A stretch of DNA of 64,000 nucleotides from Stagonosporopsis chrysanthemi (GCA_022560025.1 JAFISE010000021.1:1-64000); one strand, 5' to 3'. Shown: positions 11,756-23,089, counted from the stretch's first letter. Made by a program: numbers and translations. The notes: generated by a model not told the origin, from the sequence alone.

Positions 11756-13064
11756 GATGGCAATGGAGATGCTCAGACAGTTGAAGAAGGATCGTGAACG
11801 ATGATGTCAATTGGCATCATGAGATAGAGTAGGGTGCGATGTGCATTTTGACTCTCTATTCATCTTGTCAGTAACGTGATGTCGTGGCTGGCTCTGAGTT
11901 CTGCAAGGCCACATTGTGTACATCAGCAAAATGAAGCGACACTCCCTGTTTGTCTTTGGTCGAGCAGTGGCCCAAATACAATCGGGATACTTTTACCATG
12001 CCTCACTGAACTGTCAAATAAGAGACCACAAATAGCGCTCAAATGCTTACTCTTCAAGTGTGCGCCTGGAATGAGCTAGTCAATGACGAAGCTGTAAAGC
12101 TGGCACAAAACATCGATTCGAGACCATGGCATGCAGAGGCCATAGCTCCTTGATATGCGCTGCCCCGGACTGGCAAAGACAAAAGGGCCCACGGGGAACA
12201 CTAAACGGGGCAGGCAACCGTGACCGAGTCCTCGAGGCACAACGGCGTCCTATTTGGTCCACAGGCTGTGCGGAGTCTCGATTTGGTAACGGTGCGACAA
12301 CGAGTCCTCCTCATGTATGCACATCATCGTTCACAATTCGCTTGCATTTCGATTTGCGGATAGCCTCAGGCACAGAAGTCTTGTGGCGTTCGAATAACGA
12401 GTGTTGTCGGTTTGGAGGACTGGACTGCGCTACGCTTTGGTAATGAGGCGCATGCACACTAGTCGTGCAGCCACTGCAGCGCCTGTCAGCCTGCTCGAGC
12501 GTTAGGCGTTGCATGTAATATTGGGCAGTAATGCAGGACGATGGAGCGAATCAGATGTATCTTATCATGATGCATCAACGACTAAGGAACGGTTCGCTCA
12601 TTGTGGCCAGTGAGTGTATATTCGTGAGGCGCCGAATCGCGATCTTTTACAAACCTGTGAGAACCTGTTCAGCATCCACGTGTCAGGAGACACACACGGC
12701 GCGTGATCAAATGTGATGATCTCACTGTGCTAGGAGCATACGAAGAGGCTGCCATGGGTCGAGTCAGGTTGAAAGATGAGGCTGAATGAACTGGCTGCGG
12801 TTGCTGTTATCGGGTCAAGATGGAACTAGTACAGAAAAGGCAATGAACGATGTACCTTGGGAAGTCATGACCTGGGAGCGTATACACGTGGCGTCCGTAC
12901 TAAAACCATGTTTCTAACGTGGCCCTGTACTCGTACTGTAGGCATCAGTTGCGCTGACTCGAGGTCGAGCCTCCCAAACAGCAGGGCTGGGTTTCCAGAC
13001 ATGCTGCCCTTCTGCGACTTAGGGTATCTTCCGTGTCCATAACACCAAAAACACTTGTGCAGAC
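11756..13064. other. intergenic, no gene seen
   Basis: This is the common 5' flank of the regulator (minus strand, starts 11755) and the 3' flank of the GT8 gene. Short frames are present on both strands but none shows family resemblance. No repeat or RNA gene was recognised. Confidence 0.4.
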
Positions 13065-14270
13065 TCACGCCTCCATAATGCTCCAACCCTCACCCCTCCC
13101 ACGCCCCCTCCCCCGAATGACAGGACCATGCCCTCTCTCAACCTTCCTCTGCAGCTGCGGAAACTCCTCACCACCCTGCGCACCAACCTCCTCTCCATCT
13201 TTCCACTTCTTCGCAAAGTCCTGCGCCCCGCCACCAATCGCCTTCATCTCCTCGCTCTCCTCTCCGTCCTCGGCAGCCGCGTACTTGCTAACCGTCGCCA
13301 GCAGCCCCGCCTCATTCTGCTTCATCCTGTCACCCTGCCAGTTCTCGTACTCCTTCCACCACCACTTGTGTGTCTCGCCGTCCTTGCCCAGGTATCCCGC
13401 TGTACCATCTGGCTTCACCCGTGCCGCCCATGGCTTGTCGACGATATAGTGCAGTACACCGATTTCGTTGTCGACCCAAATGTTAGGGTGCCAGTAGCGC
13501 CACGTCTTCAGCGCGTTGGTCTTCCAGCTCAGGCTCCGCCAGCGGCTATTGAAGGCCTCATTGAGGAAGTCTTGGTCTGGAAACTTCATGGCCCGGAGGC
13601 GAGTGTTGCCCAGCTCGTTGAACTTGGCAAGGACGAAGTCGGAGAGTGCTTTGGAAGGCCGGTAGGCGAAGGTGCCTGAGTTGAACTGCCCGAATGTCTC
13701 GGGCTCGTTCTTAACTTCGGGAATCTCGGAGGAGTCTTTGAGATGTGTGAGGGCGCAGTTTTCCGGTACCCAGGACTTGGGCGCCCAGCTGTCGTGGTCC
13801 AGGTTGCACACGCATACATGGGTCGCCATCAAGCGCATCGCATCTCCTCCTTCTAGGTACTCATCATTTTCTTTGTTGAAAATGAGCGGCGAGGGGTTTG
13901 AGAAGATCATCATGTCTGCGTCGAGCCAGCAGAGTCGCTCAAACCCGAGGTCGTACAAGTCGAAGACGCGCAGTTTCGTCCAGGTATCAATGAAGCGCTC
14001 AGCGACCATGCCATGCTTCGTGCCATCTTCTGGAAGGCGGAGGTGCTCGACAGGACGGACGATGATGTTGGAGTGTTTGGCCTCGGCTTTGAAAGCAGCG
14101 ATTGATGCTTCGCCCACTGTATCGGCTGTGTACGTGATAATCAACGGCGTTTCTGGGGAGTGCTTATGCAGTGTGTATGCAAGGAGAATGGCACCGGCAA
14201 GGTAAGAAGGGCGAGTCAACAGTGTAACATAGGCGTTCCTGCCCTTCCCAATGTTCTTGTCGTCGGCCAT
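13065..14270 (-). CDS. family 8 glycosyltransferase, glycogenin/galactinol-synthase-like
   Basis: An intronless 401-residue protein. Residues 12-31 (NAYVTLLTRPSYLAGAILLA) form the first strand and helix of a GT-A fold; TKLRVFDLYDLGFERLCWLDADMMIF at about 98-123 carries the DxD motif (D117, D119) that binds the manganese and nucleotide-sugar. GQFNSGTFAYRPS and FPDQDFLN are further conserved GT8 segments, and HYIVDKPW near residue 280 matches the glycogenin/galactinol-synthase subgroup. The enzyme would transfer a sugar from a UDP-sugar. The acceptor cannot be told from sequence; glycogenin's self-glucosylated tyrosine region is not evident. There is no signal peptide or membrane anchor, so it is probably cytosolic. 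The C-terminus is Glu/Gly/Arg-rich and ends in an RG repeat (GRGRGRGEG). Confidence 0.88.
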   Translation of the reverse strand: MADDKNIGKGRNAYVTLLTRPSYLAGAILLAYTLHKHSPETPLIITYTADTVGEASIAAFKAEAKHSNIIVRPVEHLRLPEDGTKHGMVAERFIDTWTKLRVFDLYDLGFERLCWLDADMMIFSNPSPLIFNKENDEYLEGGDAMRLMATHVCVCNLDHDSWAPKSWVPENCALTHLKDSSEIPEVKNEPETFGQFNSGTFAYRPSKALSDFVLAKFNELGNTRLRAMKFPDQDFLNEAFNSRWRSLSWKTNALKTWRYWHPNIWVDNEIGVLHYIVDKPWAARVKPDGTAGYLGKDGETHKWWWKEYENWQGDRMKQNEAGLLATVSKYAAAEDGEESEEMKAIGGGAQDFAKKWKDGEEVGAQGGEEFPQLQRKVERGHGPVIRGRGRGRGEGWSIMEA

Positions 14271-14895
14271 TGTTGTATGGAGGCACTCAATGCTTCGCGA
14301 GGGTGTTGTTCAGGGCTTGCCTAAATTGATGTGAGAAAACGATAACGTAGAGCCCAGAACAGTGGACTTTGCTGCAAAAGTTCGATAAATCGTAACTGTG
14401 ATGGTTGCGCGTTGCGACGCGCCCCACTGACGTCACGACTCTCGCCTGATCACGCTCTTTCGTGCACACATTCTTAACCAACAACATGTTGTTTGTGGCG
14501 TAAGGCGTAGTCCAGTCAGGCTGACATTGTCAAGTAAATGCTAAATGATATAAACACTGAGGTCGCAAGAAGCTATCTTGCCAGGTCGTCCCGTCTTCTA
14601 CCCTGGATATGCTTGCATTCTATCGCGATACGTCCCGAACAACTTATATTTCAGTCCAGGGTGATGGCAGTCAACCGCAGAAGTAGGCAGGTGGATGAGG
14701 CGGTTCGCGGCATCTAACGATGTCAATAGAAGAACAGAGCATCTTCTTCGTTAAGAGGCTGACATAGAACAAGGTGTATCGTGTATGTCAATAAATGTCA
14801 TATTCTCTGCATAGTTTAGATTTGTACCATCGGCAGTCGGTGGAACTCCTTAATCATTTTGGAAGTGAGTGGCGTCTATCTCAAGACCGTCAAGT
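14271..14895. other. intergenic, no gene seen
   Basis: Upstream region of the GT8 gene. Nothing is recognised. Confidence 0.4.
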
Positions 14896-15306
14896 TCACT
14901 CGCTCTCCCATGTCTCCTCATTGATGAAACCCATGAATCCAGTCCGAAAGAAGACCTTCTTGCTAAGCCAGTCAGGAAAAGTATCGGTATTGGATAGCGC
15001 CATGTATATGCTCAGCTGCTCAGGAGTACCCCAAGCTGCCCAAGCTTCCCAACTTTCAACCTTTCAGAGAGTGTCGTCGAACAATGCTTCATCAAGGCCA
15101 TATGAGCTGGATAGAGCGATATCAATCGTCAGCAGCCAACCTTTTACGCATCAGAAGTAGTCGTCAAAGCCGAGACACTATTTCGCAATAGCATCGAGAT
15201 TGCCCTTGGCAAACTCAGCCCAGTTCGCAATGATGCTAGGTATACCACTTGGCCTTGTCATTAAGAAATAATGGGTTCTGTCGATTGGTAGGGAATTTCC
15301 TTGCAT
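14896..15306 (-). pseudogene. decayed reading frame with three in-frame stops
   Basis: One minus-strand frame from the ATG at 15306 to the stop at 14896 reads as plausible protein over 136 codons but is broken by three internal stops (TAG, TGA, TGA). The stretches between them keep good composition, for example THYFLMTRPSGIPSIIANWAEF, then CVKGWLLTIDIALSSSYGLDE, then EAWAAWGTPEQLSIYMALSN and PDWLSKKVFFRTGFMGF. Each stop can be explained by one C-to-T change (CAG to TAG, CGA to TGA twice), the direction of change expected of repeat-induced point mutation or simple deamination. The segment xxRPSGIxSII has a weak resemblance to the F-box-like gene at 23424-24299 (VQRPSGTILSTC). It may be the decayed C-terminal part of the fragment at 15505-15890. 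The product is unknown. Confidence 0.5.
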
Positions 15307-15504
15307 GCTGGAGAAAGAGCACAATCAGGCCTCTGATGTCATCGCAATCGCGCTGGGGACAGGCTTTGGGATCGTCATGCTCAAGAACGACTCAGGGAGG
15401 CATCACCAATAGACGCAAACGTCCCACGAATGGCCCGGCTTTCTACAAAGGAGTCTACAAGGATGGTGGATCGGCGGAATCGGATAGTTACTGACAAGTG
15501 TTAC

Positions 15505-15890
15505 CTGGAATGAGCCTGTAGCAATTGTGGTATCCGGCGAACGCGTCAGAAGGCGCTCGTAAACCATAAAGCGTGGCTCCTTTGGTAGGTCGAGGAAACG
15601 GAATGGCTTGACCATGATCAGCCACTTGTCAGATGGCACGTGCGTGTCGAAGGTGTGATATTGGGCGTTTGCTTTCCCGAACTGTAACATGGCTGGCGCG
15701 AAGTTTTTCACCGCACCATTGTAAGGCAGCAGGGTTGGATTGAAAGCGTAGTGCTCGGCGATTGCGTGGCCAAAGGAGAACATGGTCGGGGTAGACTCAT
15801 CCACCGGACCATTGTGGGTAGCGGTAGCAGGTCGTGGAATTGAAGATGAGCGTTGGCATCACCGAAGTGGAACGTTTTGGCCAGGACGTT
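15505..15890 (-). pseudogene. F-box-like family fragment with degenerate internal repeats
   Basis: From the ATG at 15615 the minus strand encodes VKPFRFLDLPKEPRFMVYERLL and runs 37 codons to a possible donor at 15504. This is the N-terminal signature of a Dothideomycete F-box-like family, also seen intact at 24299. No continuation with a full-length domain is found, so I treat it as a remnant. Immediately upstream, the same frame encodes two or three decayed copies of a unit of about 26-30 residues built around FxFGxAxAxxxxFxxxLLPxNGxV (copies near 15860, 15775 and 15690). The first and second copies are joined only if one base is shifted. A real but unusual gene with extra introns cannot be excluded. 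Confidence 0.45.
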
Positions 15891-15920
15891 GAGAGTTGTG
15901 ACGAGCTTGAGGACTAGCAA

Positions 15921-16400
15921 GTTGAGGGGTGATTCTATGCAGTATAGAGAAGCTAGATGAAACTAGCGCTTTGTGCACTATCACGTTCAACCCAGACTGG
16001 ACGCATTGAAAGGCGAAACGGCACAGCTTTTTTTTTTCTTTCGATCGTGAAAGGGAGGCCAGTAGAGACAGGTTCTAGCCAGCAACCTTGGCTAGCAGCC
16101 AGTCCGAATGGCAGCGGGTTACAGCCAGTCCTCAGATCCTTCCAGTGAATCTGTCCCTCATTGGAAGCAGGTGTGCGTGCCAAGCTCGCTCTTTTCCACA
16201 CCCTTTCGTATCGTGGGACCTAGAGCTGTGAGCAGACGCGAGGCAAAGGCTGTTGACAGACTTCTGGAAGACACATGTTGAATAGCGAATAGGAATGTAG
16301 AGTTGATTTCAATTTGCACGAGTAATGCATCCAACCGTACCAGATGCGACATCTCGTCTCACAACTACAACCCACTCAAGGGAACAAAATGAACACCCAA
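15921..16400. other. intergenic, no gene seen
   Basis: No coding signal is recognised. A T-rich run lies at about 16028-16039. Confidence 0.35.
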
Positions 16401-16675
16401 TCAAGCCGCTGACGGGAGCTTGATCCTCACACGCAGGGATATCTTCTTGAACAAGCCAGGACCGTTACGTTCGCTAATAGTATTCAGAGGTCGTATATCT
16501 TCGTTTGCATATTGCTCCCAGGCCACATTAGCCGCATGCCGTATGGGATCAATCCGACGAGCCAGCAGAATCTGCTCCTGCGGATCGTATCGAATTTTCA
16601 CATAGGCCGCCTTGTCCACAACCTCTTCCTTGCCTGGTCATGCGGCTATCAGAACACGGTATGAACAAGAGCCGC

Positions 16676-17414
16676 TTAAGAAGCGTGGGACTTGCCAGCC
16701 GAGTCAGCCTTGGCGCGGAGGTCGGCGGCAATGGATCCAGACTCGGAGAAGTAGCGCGAGAAGACGGGCTGGAGGAAGGAGCGGAAGATGATCTGGGCAC
16801 CACTTTGATGTGTTAGCTTATGAAACAGGGTGCTTAAGTTGTGTTTGCTTACGAAGTCTGGGGGAGAGCCATCCACAGAATGAGGACGAACTTGAAGGTG
16901 TAGTAGAAGGGGAACCAGTACACCGCGCTGACGGCGCTCTCAAAGACCGTCAGGAAGGCAAAGACAACCCAATAGGTCAACCACTATGAGTCTGTTAGAA
17001 TTGTTGAACGCGGGAGTCGAGCGTGATTGCGCCAAGTGGGTAACGCACCTGAGTGTCATCGACCTTGCTAGCGGTGAACAGAGCGTTCAGCGAGTAGTAT
17101 GCAGGGATGACAAATCCGGCGACGTTGACGAGGAACTCGCCGGCAATGTTGAAGAAGATCAAGAAGAAGTAGAGACCAGCAAGACCAAGGACAGCGTAGA
17201 CCTTGGGAACGGAGGACTGCTTCTCGAAGTTGTTGAGGGCGGGGTACTTGGAAAGCTGGAACACGCAACTGTCAGCCAACAATTCTCAGATTTTGCTGCA
17301 CAGCCAACCAAGATGTCGCGATAATCATCAAAAGTTGCATGAGCAGGGTCGCTATTGTCTTACCTCCTTGTCGAGTTGCGACAGATGCGCCTGGGCTCTC
17401 TCCTGAACAGACAT
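16676..17414 (-). CDS. YOP1: ER-membrane-shaping protein Yop1 (DP1/TB2/HVA22 family)
   Basis: Yop1 inserts hydrophobic hairpins into the outer leaflet of the tubular endoplasmic reticulum and bends it, acting with reticulons and Sey1. Four minus-strand exons (17414-17364, 17255-17049, 16983-16853, 16802-16676) join in phase to give 171 residues, the usual length. Family segments are clear: a short N-terminus ending LDKELSKYPALNNFEKQSS, the first hairpin VYAVLGLAGLYFFLIFFNIA, then VAGFVIPAYYSLNAL, the diagnostic DDTQWLTYWVVFAFLTVFES junction created by splicing intron 2, and the second hairpin AVYWFPFYYTFKFVLILWMALP. Its start codon lies 1.1 kb from the divergent RFX gene. An alternative last exon is possible and is described in the findings. 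Confidence 0.94.
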
Positions 17415-18526
17415 GATGAATGCTGGTATTGTTTGTTGTTGAGTTTTGGGAAGATGTTGGTCTATCGGGGTTGTGCTCGTGTGAGTGGGACGGGGGTGCT
17501 GGCGATGTGGCCTTTTAGAAAGAAGAAAGAAGAAGAGTGGGGTTGGATTGTGTGTTGAAGGAAGCGGGCGTGCGTCATTCTAGCTATTTACGTCAGTCGC
17601 GTCCGGCCCTGCTGTCTAGCTTGTGAAAGACCAACAGATAACATCGGGTGCCTGCAGCAGACGATGAAGGTACAGCTTGAAATCGTTTGTTCTGAAACGC
17701 CACACCTCAATTTCACTTCCTCCAGGTTCGAAACACCCATTTTGCATTTTGAGAAAGATGCACTCGGGGACTGGACACCTTCAACGCACGTGATCTCAAG
17801 CTGTGAGCCATTGTCGGCGACATCGCACAACGGTGCAACTAATGCAAGTATCCAAGTAGCTTGATCTGCATGAGATCTGCGTGTTCACACCGCATCGTCA
17901 GCTTGAAAATGGCACAGAGGCAGGATTGCCGCGGGTATGAACGTAGCAGTGCGCGTCGATCGACGGACTTGCTCTCGAGTCCTCACGGTAATCTAGATGT
18001 GGATGTCGTATCATAAACAGATGCTTTTCAAATTGCTTGCATGCAAGCAGTAAAATGATATGTTGCAGGGACACCATGGATTCTTGCTGACGTCGTGGTC
18101 CAGAAGCGGCTTGGTACGCATTGGCCCGCGCGAGCAGCAACAATGTTACTTCGTAAACACCGCGACCTTCCTCCACAACAAAGATCGACATCGAGGCTCG
18201 CCCTCCTCCAACGACGACGTCTTGGTACAGGATATCTTTCCTAATATATTTTACCTTCCATCCTGTCGTACTCCGAACGATAGTACGTGCCGCCGCTGTC
18301 CCGCCGTCGCCCGTCTCGACGCTTGCCTCAAGAGATCCAGTCTTCCATCTGGACTCGATATAACAACAGAGCAGACGGCAACAGCGTTGCTTCTGCAGAG
18401 CTTACCGAAGCTTTGCGCACTCACTTAGGCAGCTCTCTGCCCGCTTTGGTGTGCGATCGCCCGCGTTGCCATCCGTTTGTTTTGGTGTAAACATTGAACA
18501 TCATTTGGCACCCCAGCTCGTTGGCA
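17415..18526. other. divergent promoter region, YOP1 and RFX genes
   Basis: A 1.1-kb spacer between two diverging genes. No coding frame with family resemblance is present. It should hold the promoters and 5' UTRs of both genes; specific regulatory sites could not be assigned. Confidence 0.4.
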
Positions 18527-21111
18527 ATGGCCACCGACACCCGTCGATCGCGGTCCAACACGTCCATGTCGACAAGAAGTAATCGACCGCTCTCGCGCGC
18601 GTCCACAACGAGTGTGCACTCATTCGACCAACATGACCTACAACCCCAATTTTCACAGTCTCAGCCGCCGCGCCCGACGCACTTCTCGCAACCGCAGTAC
18701 AACACAGCCTTCACCAGCGAGCCATTACAACCTGCACTACTACAGGCTGCTCAGCATGTCAGCGCGCAGGACAATCTGATGAACACATCTATGGAGAGTC
18801 TGCAGCAGTTCCTTGGCTACCCTGTTGATGCCAGCCAAAACCCGAACCATCCCAACAGCATGCCTGGGCAACCTATGGACGCGCACGTGTACCACCCTTC
18901 CATGTCACAGCCGCCACCGCAATCACAACGGTACATGACGCCGCTTATCGAGGTCGAGGATAAAAAGAAGAAGGGCTCAACGTCCGGGAGCGCAACCAAC
19001 GACAAGGAGCTGCGACAGATGCTGCAGCAGAACGAGGGACGCAAACTCAAAGATGTTGCTGCAGAGGTCATTCAGACGGACAGGACATCCAAGGCGGAGA
19101 AGTCGAAACAGTTGTTTGCTATGTTGTGGTTAGTGTGTTGCATCCGTGTCCTGTCAGTAATCTAACATCTCATAGGCTCAAGTCTGTTTGCCGTGTTGCG
19201 AAGACATCCGTGCCACGCAACAGAGTCTACTCCAAATACGCAGAGCGCTGCGGCACCGACCGCGTGATTCCGTTGAATCCAGCATCTTTCGGCAAGCTCG
19301 TTCGAGTCATCTTTCCCGGCATTCAGACTAGACGTCTCGGCGTCCGGGGCGAGTCCAAGTACCACTACGTCGATCTTGCTCTCATCAACGACAGTGATGA
19401 TGGAGAAGATGCCCGTCGGGCGAGCGTTGGACCGACAACACACCAGACTACGAAGAGGCAGCAGTCGTCTGGCCCAAAGCTTGACTTTAATTCGATACCA
19501 AGGTTGCCTGCCGACAGTGCTCACTTTCCGCCAACTGACACTGGCATCGAATCCACCACGACTCAATATGCTCCTGCTGGATCAAAAGGACTCCTCTTTA
19601 CCGACATCTACTCTACCCAGTACCGTTCGGCCAACACACGCACCAAAACCTCGTATGAATACGAGCTGAAGTTTCCTACTGCAGAAGTTCTCACCGCTTC
19701 GGACGTGCTCGAGATTGAGCTGCCCGACATCACACCGTACCTGCCTGCACGCACCGATCCTGACTCGGCGGACAATCTGACCGCCATGTACCGCTCGCAT
19801 GTCACCTCTCTAGTCGATTCAGTCAGATACTGCAAAGAGAAGCAATTCTTTCGGTTGTTCGGTACTTTCCATGGTACATTGACCGTACCTGTGCAGAAAT
19901 TGTTCGCATCGCCTGAACTTGCGCCGTGGATCAAGGAGTGCGATTGGATGATGTACCAGAAGATGATACGAAACGTCTCACAGCTCACTCTCCAGGTGGC
20001 TCCTCCCATCGTCCTCAGATTCCTCGACAATGTCGCAAAGACCCTCCACTCCCACATCAGCAAAGTCTTCTCACCTCTGCCTATACATGTCCTCGAAGCA
20101 AAGCTCGAGCCCGCGACCAACTTCGCCCATCTGTTGCGTCAGATGCTGCGCGTAAACTCCACTGCACACGCTGCTGCCGTCATGCTTACGGCTGAAACCC
20201 ACCGCACTCAGATGTTTGCAGACTGGCTGTCACACGTCAACATCAAGCGCATCGTCGCCAATGAGCTGCCTGGTTCTTGCAGTCATGAAGAGGTGTACAG
20301 TATTTTAATGTCGGAAATCCGACCCATGCTAGGTCCTCTCCCGCAGGATATTCAGTTGCCAACTGGAAGCATCTATCATGCCCCCTACCCCGACACTCTC
20401 GCAGACCCCACTGAGTCTGTCATCGACCGCATCGCAGCCTTCCTCACACGACTTCCCTTCCGCTTTCCAACTGCGCATGCTCGCACTGTGCTACACTGCA
20501 TCAATGCAGTTGGTTCTGCTGTCGTACGGGAGATAACAGTAGAGAACGGTGTCAGCTTCCAGGCATGGTGGTTGACCAAGGTCTTCGTCGATGAGATGGC
20601 GCAGTGGCTTGCTTCGCTTGGCGGGTTCCTTGACCATAGCCCGCCGAACTGGAACTCGCCTTCCTACTCACCTGTCCTTGAGGGATCCGTCAACGCAGGC
20701 ATGACCAATGGAGGTAGCGGGAGCAATAATGACAGTCGATACAGCAGCCTCGACGCTGATTTTGGACCTGATCAATCGTTTATGTCGACGACTTCCACAA
20801 CCATGCAGGACAACGTCAATACGAACAACGAAGGTATGCAACCCAGCGTCGTCACTTATTCGGCTAGGTAATTAACTAACACAAGATAATCAGTCCATGC
20901 TCGACGACATGCTCAACAGCAGTACGATCCCATGAGCTTCAGCTTCGACTATAATATCAGCCAATCGCAGCAGGAAAGTCATCACGATGACAGCGGCATT
21001 GGTCTTCTCGACGATGGCCTAGAGAGCAAGTTCGCATCCCACATGCAGCCAGGCCTCAAGTCGCACTACTCGCATGCATCTACCCCACAATTGCCCACAG
21101 GTGTGAGCTGA
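18527..21111 (+). CDS. RFX1: RFX-type winged-helix transcription factor
   Basis: Three exons (18527-19128, 19176-20833, 20894-21111) join in phase to give 825 residues. Splicing intron 1 rebuilds the start of the RFX DNA-binding domain (about residues 196-272): FAMLWLKSVCRVAKTSVPRN, then RVYSKYAERCG, PLNPASFGKLVRVIFPGIQTRRLGVRGESKYHY. Residues of this winged helix contact X-box DNA. Residues 1-190 are Ser/Gln/Pro-rich. The long region after the domain (about residues 370-620) is helical and leucine-rich, as in the conserved dimerisation and B/C regions of RFX proteins. Fungal members include Crt1/Rfx1 of yeast, CpcR1 and RfxA, which govern DNA-damage response or morphogenesis. The last exon encodes a Ser/His/Asp-rich tail containing DDSGIGLLDDGLESKF, which argues for the chosen reading phase. 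Confidence 0.92.
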
Positions 21112-21776
21112 TCGCCTCACCTCCCCAAAACTCTTTCCTGAGATACCATTGCATGTTGCTTTCACGCGCTATGACGTCTCCGAACTTATGATACCACCAA
21201 GATTTTGCTGGTTTGTCTGGGAATGTCCTGTTCATTTACCTAATCTTGTACATGCGCCCAGTCGCACGGCGTTCTCTGCTTTATTGTTACTCTGATGCAT
21301 CTTTCTGGCGTCCTCGGGCTCGCCACGGGTTATGTTGTCATGTTTGGTATGGCTCTTGTCTTCTATTCTATCGTCTCGCTAGACGATTGACGCTGTCTAC
21401 TTCTTGTTTATACATTCGAGGCCGCTTGGACAGTCGTGCGCAGTCGGTTTCCTGCGGCCTAAGCTTCCTCGACACTAGAAAGCAGGGCCGCCCTTCACAA
21501 GAATTAGATCATCAAATCTCTAATGCCACGAAACCAATCTGTCACCATTTTACGTGACATAGAATTGGCTTCTTACCAGATTTTGTGATCGACGATGTCG
21601 CTCCTCCGGGCTTTGCACCTTGATGGGCTAAATGAGCACGTTAATAAGCGAGCACTTTACTCCGAGAACCAACTCCGAATGGTATTAGCAAGCGGACTAA
21701 TACTCACCAGATCGCCTATATAGGCTCAAGCGTTCTCATAGCTTGTACCGCCACAAGCAAGCAGACCTCACCCTCA
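21112..21776. other. intergenic, no gene seen
   Basis: 3' flank of the RFX gene and 5' flank of the aminotransferase gene. A 114-codon frame at 21213-21557 has no ATG-led family resemblance. Nothing else is recognised. Confidence 0.4.
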
Positions 21777-23089
21777 ATGTCCCTCTCCTCACGCGGCCAA
21801 GCGAACGCCAACGAACTCTCCATCCCCTGGCGCTTCGCAAAGGCACACACCTACGACCCCATCACTAATCTCCATGGCCTGATATCTTTTGCTACGGCAG
21901 AGAACTGTCTCGTTCAGGAAGAACTACACGACTTCATGTCCAAAGTCACCATCCCACTTGCCTCTTTTCGCTACGCATTTTGCACAGGCGGTGGACCACG
22001 CTTGCCCGCTGCCTTCGCAACGCACGTTAACGAGTATTTCTCCCCTTACTGGACTGTTGAAGGCGAAGATGTAAAAGTCACAGCCGCAGCTACAGGGCTG
22101 CACGATGTCCTTGCGTACAATCTTTGTGGAGCCGGTGAGGGGATATTGACCTCGCGACCATACTACGGACGCTTTGAGATTGATTTCGGTTTTAAAGCAG
22201 GGGTGAGCGTGATTCCTGTCGATACGGATCACGAGGAGTGCTTCGAAGAGGATGTTACAACCGCGTTTGAGCAGAAGTTGAAGGAAAGTAAAGAGCAAGG
22301 CGTAAGGATCCGTGCCGTGCTGATTGTCAACCCTCATAATCCGCTGGGTACGCTTCCTCCTTCCATCACTCACCCGCTGTACTTATGAGCGCAGGTAAAT
22401 GCTACCCAAAAGCGACACTGAAGGCGCTGATGCGCTTTTGCAACATTCATGCCCTTCACTTCATCTCAGATGAGATCTACGCCCTCAGCGTTTACCCCAA
22501 CCCCTCGTACCCTGACGCAATTCCCTTCACATCCGCGCTCTCCATCGATCCCACCGACCTCATCGAACCTAGCCTTATTCACGTCATATACGGCCTATCC
22601 AAGGACTTCGGGCTCGCAGGCTTGAAGGTAGGGTGTCTAGTGACCCGCAACTCGGCTCTGAAGAGCGCAGTCACCGCGGTGCAGAGATTCACTGCCGTCA
22701 GCGGGCCAAGTGTCGCGATTGCTACCGCGGTGCTGGAAGATAGACAATTTGTGCGAGAGCTCATTCGCTTGAGCAGGGAGAGACTCGGGGAGGCGCATCA
22801 GTTCATCGCTGCACAGCTACGGCAGATGGGCGTGCAGTTCATGCAAGGCGGGAATGCGGCGTTCTTCGTCTGGATGGATCTTAATCCGTGGATGCCACCT
22901 GAAACGGAAGGGAATGCGAGGCAGAGAGAACAGGTGCTTGCGGGAAGATTTGTGGAGAATGCAGTTTTCTTGCAGCCGGGTGAGGAGCATGGGAGGAGTG
23001 GGTGGTTCAGGGTTGTCTTCTCGCTGGAGAGAGAGGTTATGCAGGAGGGGCTCAGGAGGATTGAGAAGACGTTACGAGAAATGAGTTGA
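21777..23089 (+). CDS. PLP-dependent aminotransferase, ACC-synthase-like
   Basis: Two exons (21777-22347 and 22395-23089) join in phase to give 421 residues. The fold-type I aminotransferase signatures are present: TGGGPRLPAAFATH and AAATGLHDVLAYNLCGAGEGIL near the cofactor phosphate, NPHNPLGKCY spanning the intron, SDEIYAL (the aspartate that contacts the pyridine nitrogen, about D216), and YGLSKDFGLAGLKVGCL with the Schiff-base lysine at about K260. The overall sequence is closest to the 1-aminocyclopropane-1-carboxylate synthase-like group, which fungi use for varied reactions and often place in secondary-metabolite settings. Actual ACC synthase activity is not shown; a generic aminotransferase or lyase is equally possible. 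No signal or targeting sequence is seen. No neighbouring metabolite genes point to a pathway. Confidence 0.9.

Noticed and set aside
21213..21557. Cys/Arg-rich 114-codon frame downstream of the RFX stop
   Set aside because: Lies in the expected 3' UTR, with no conserved pattern.
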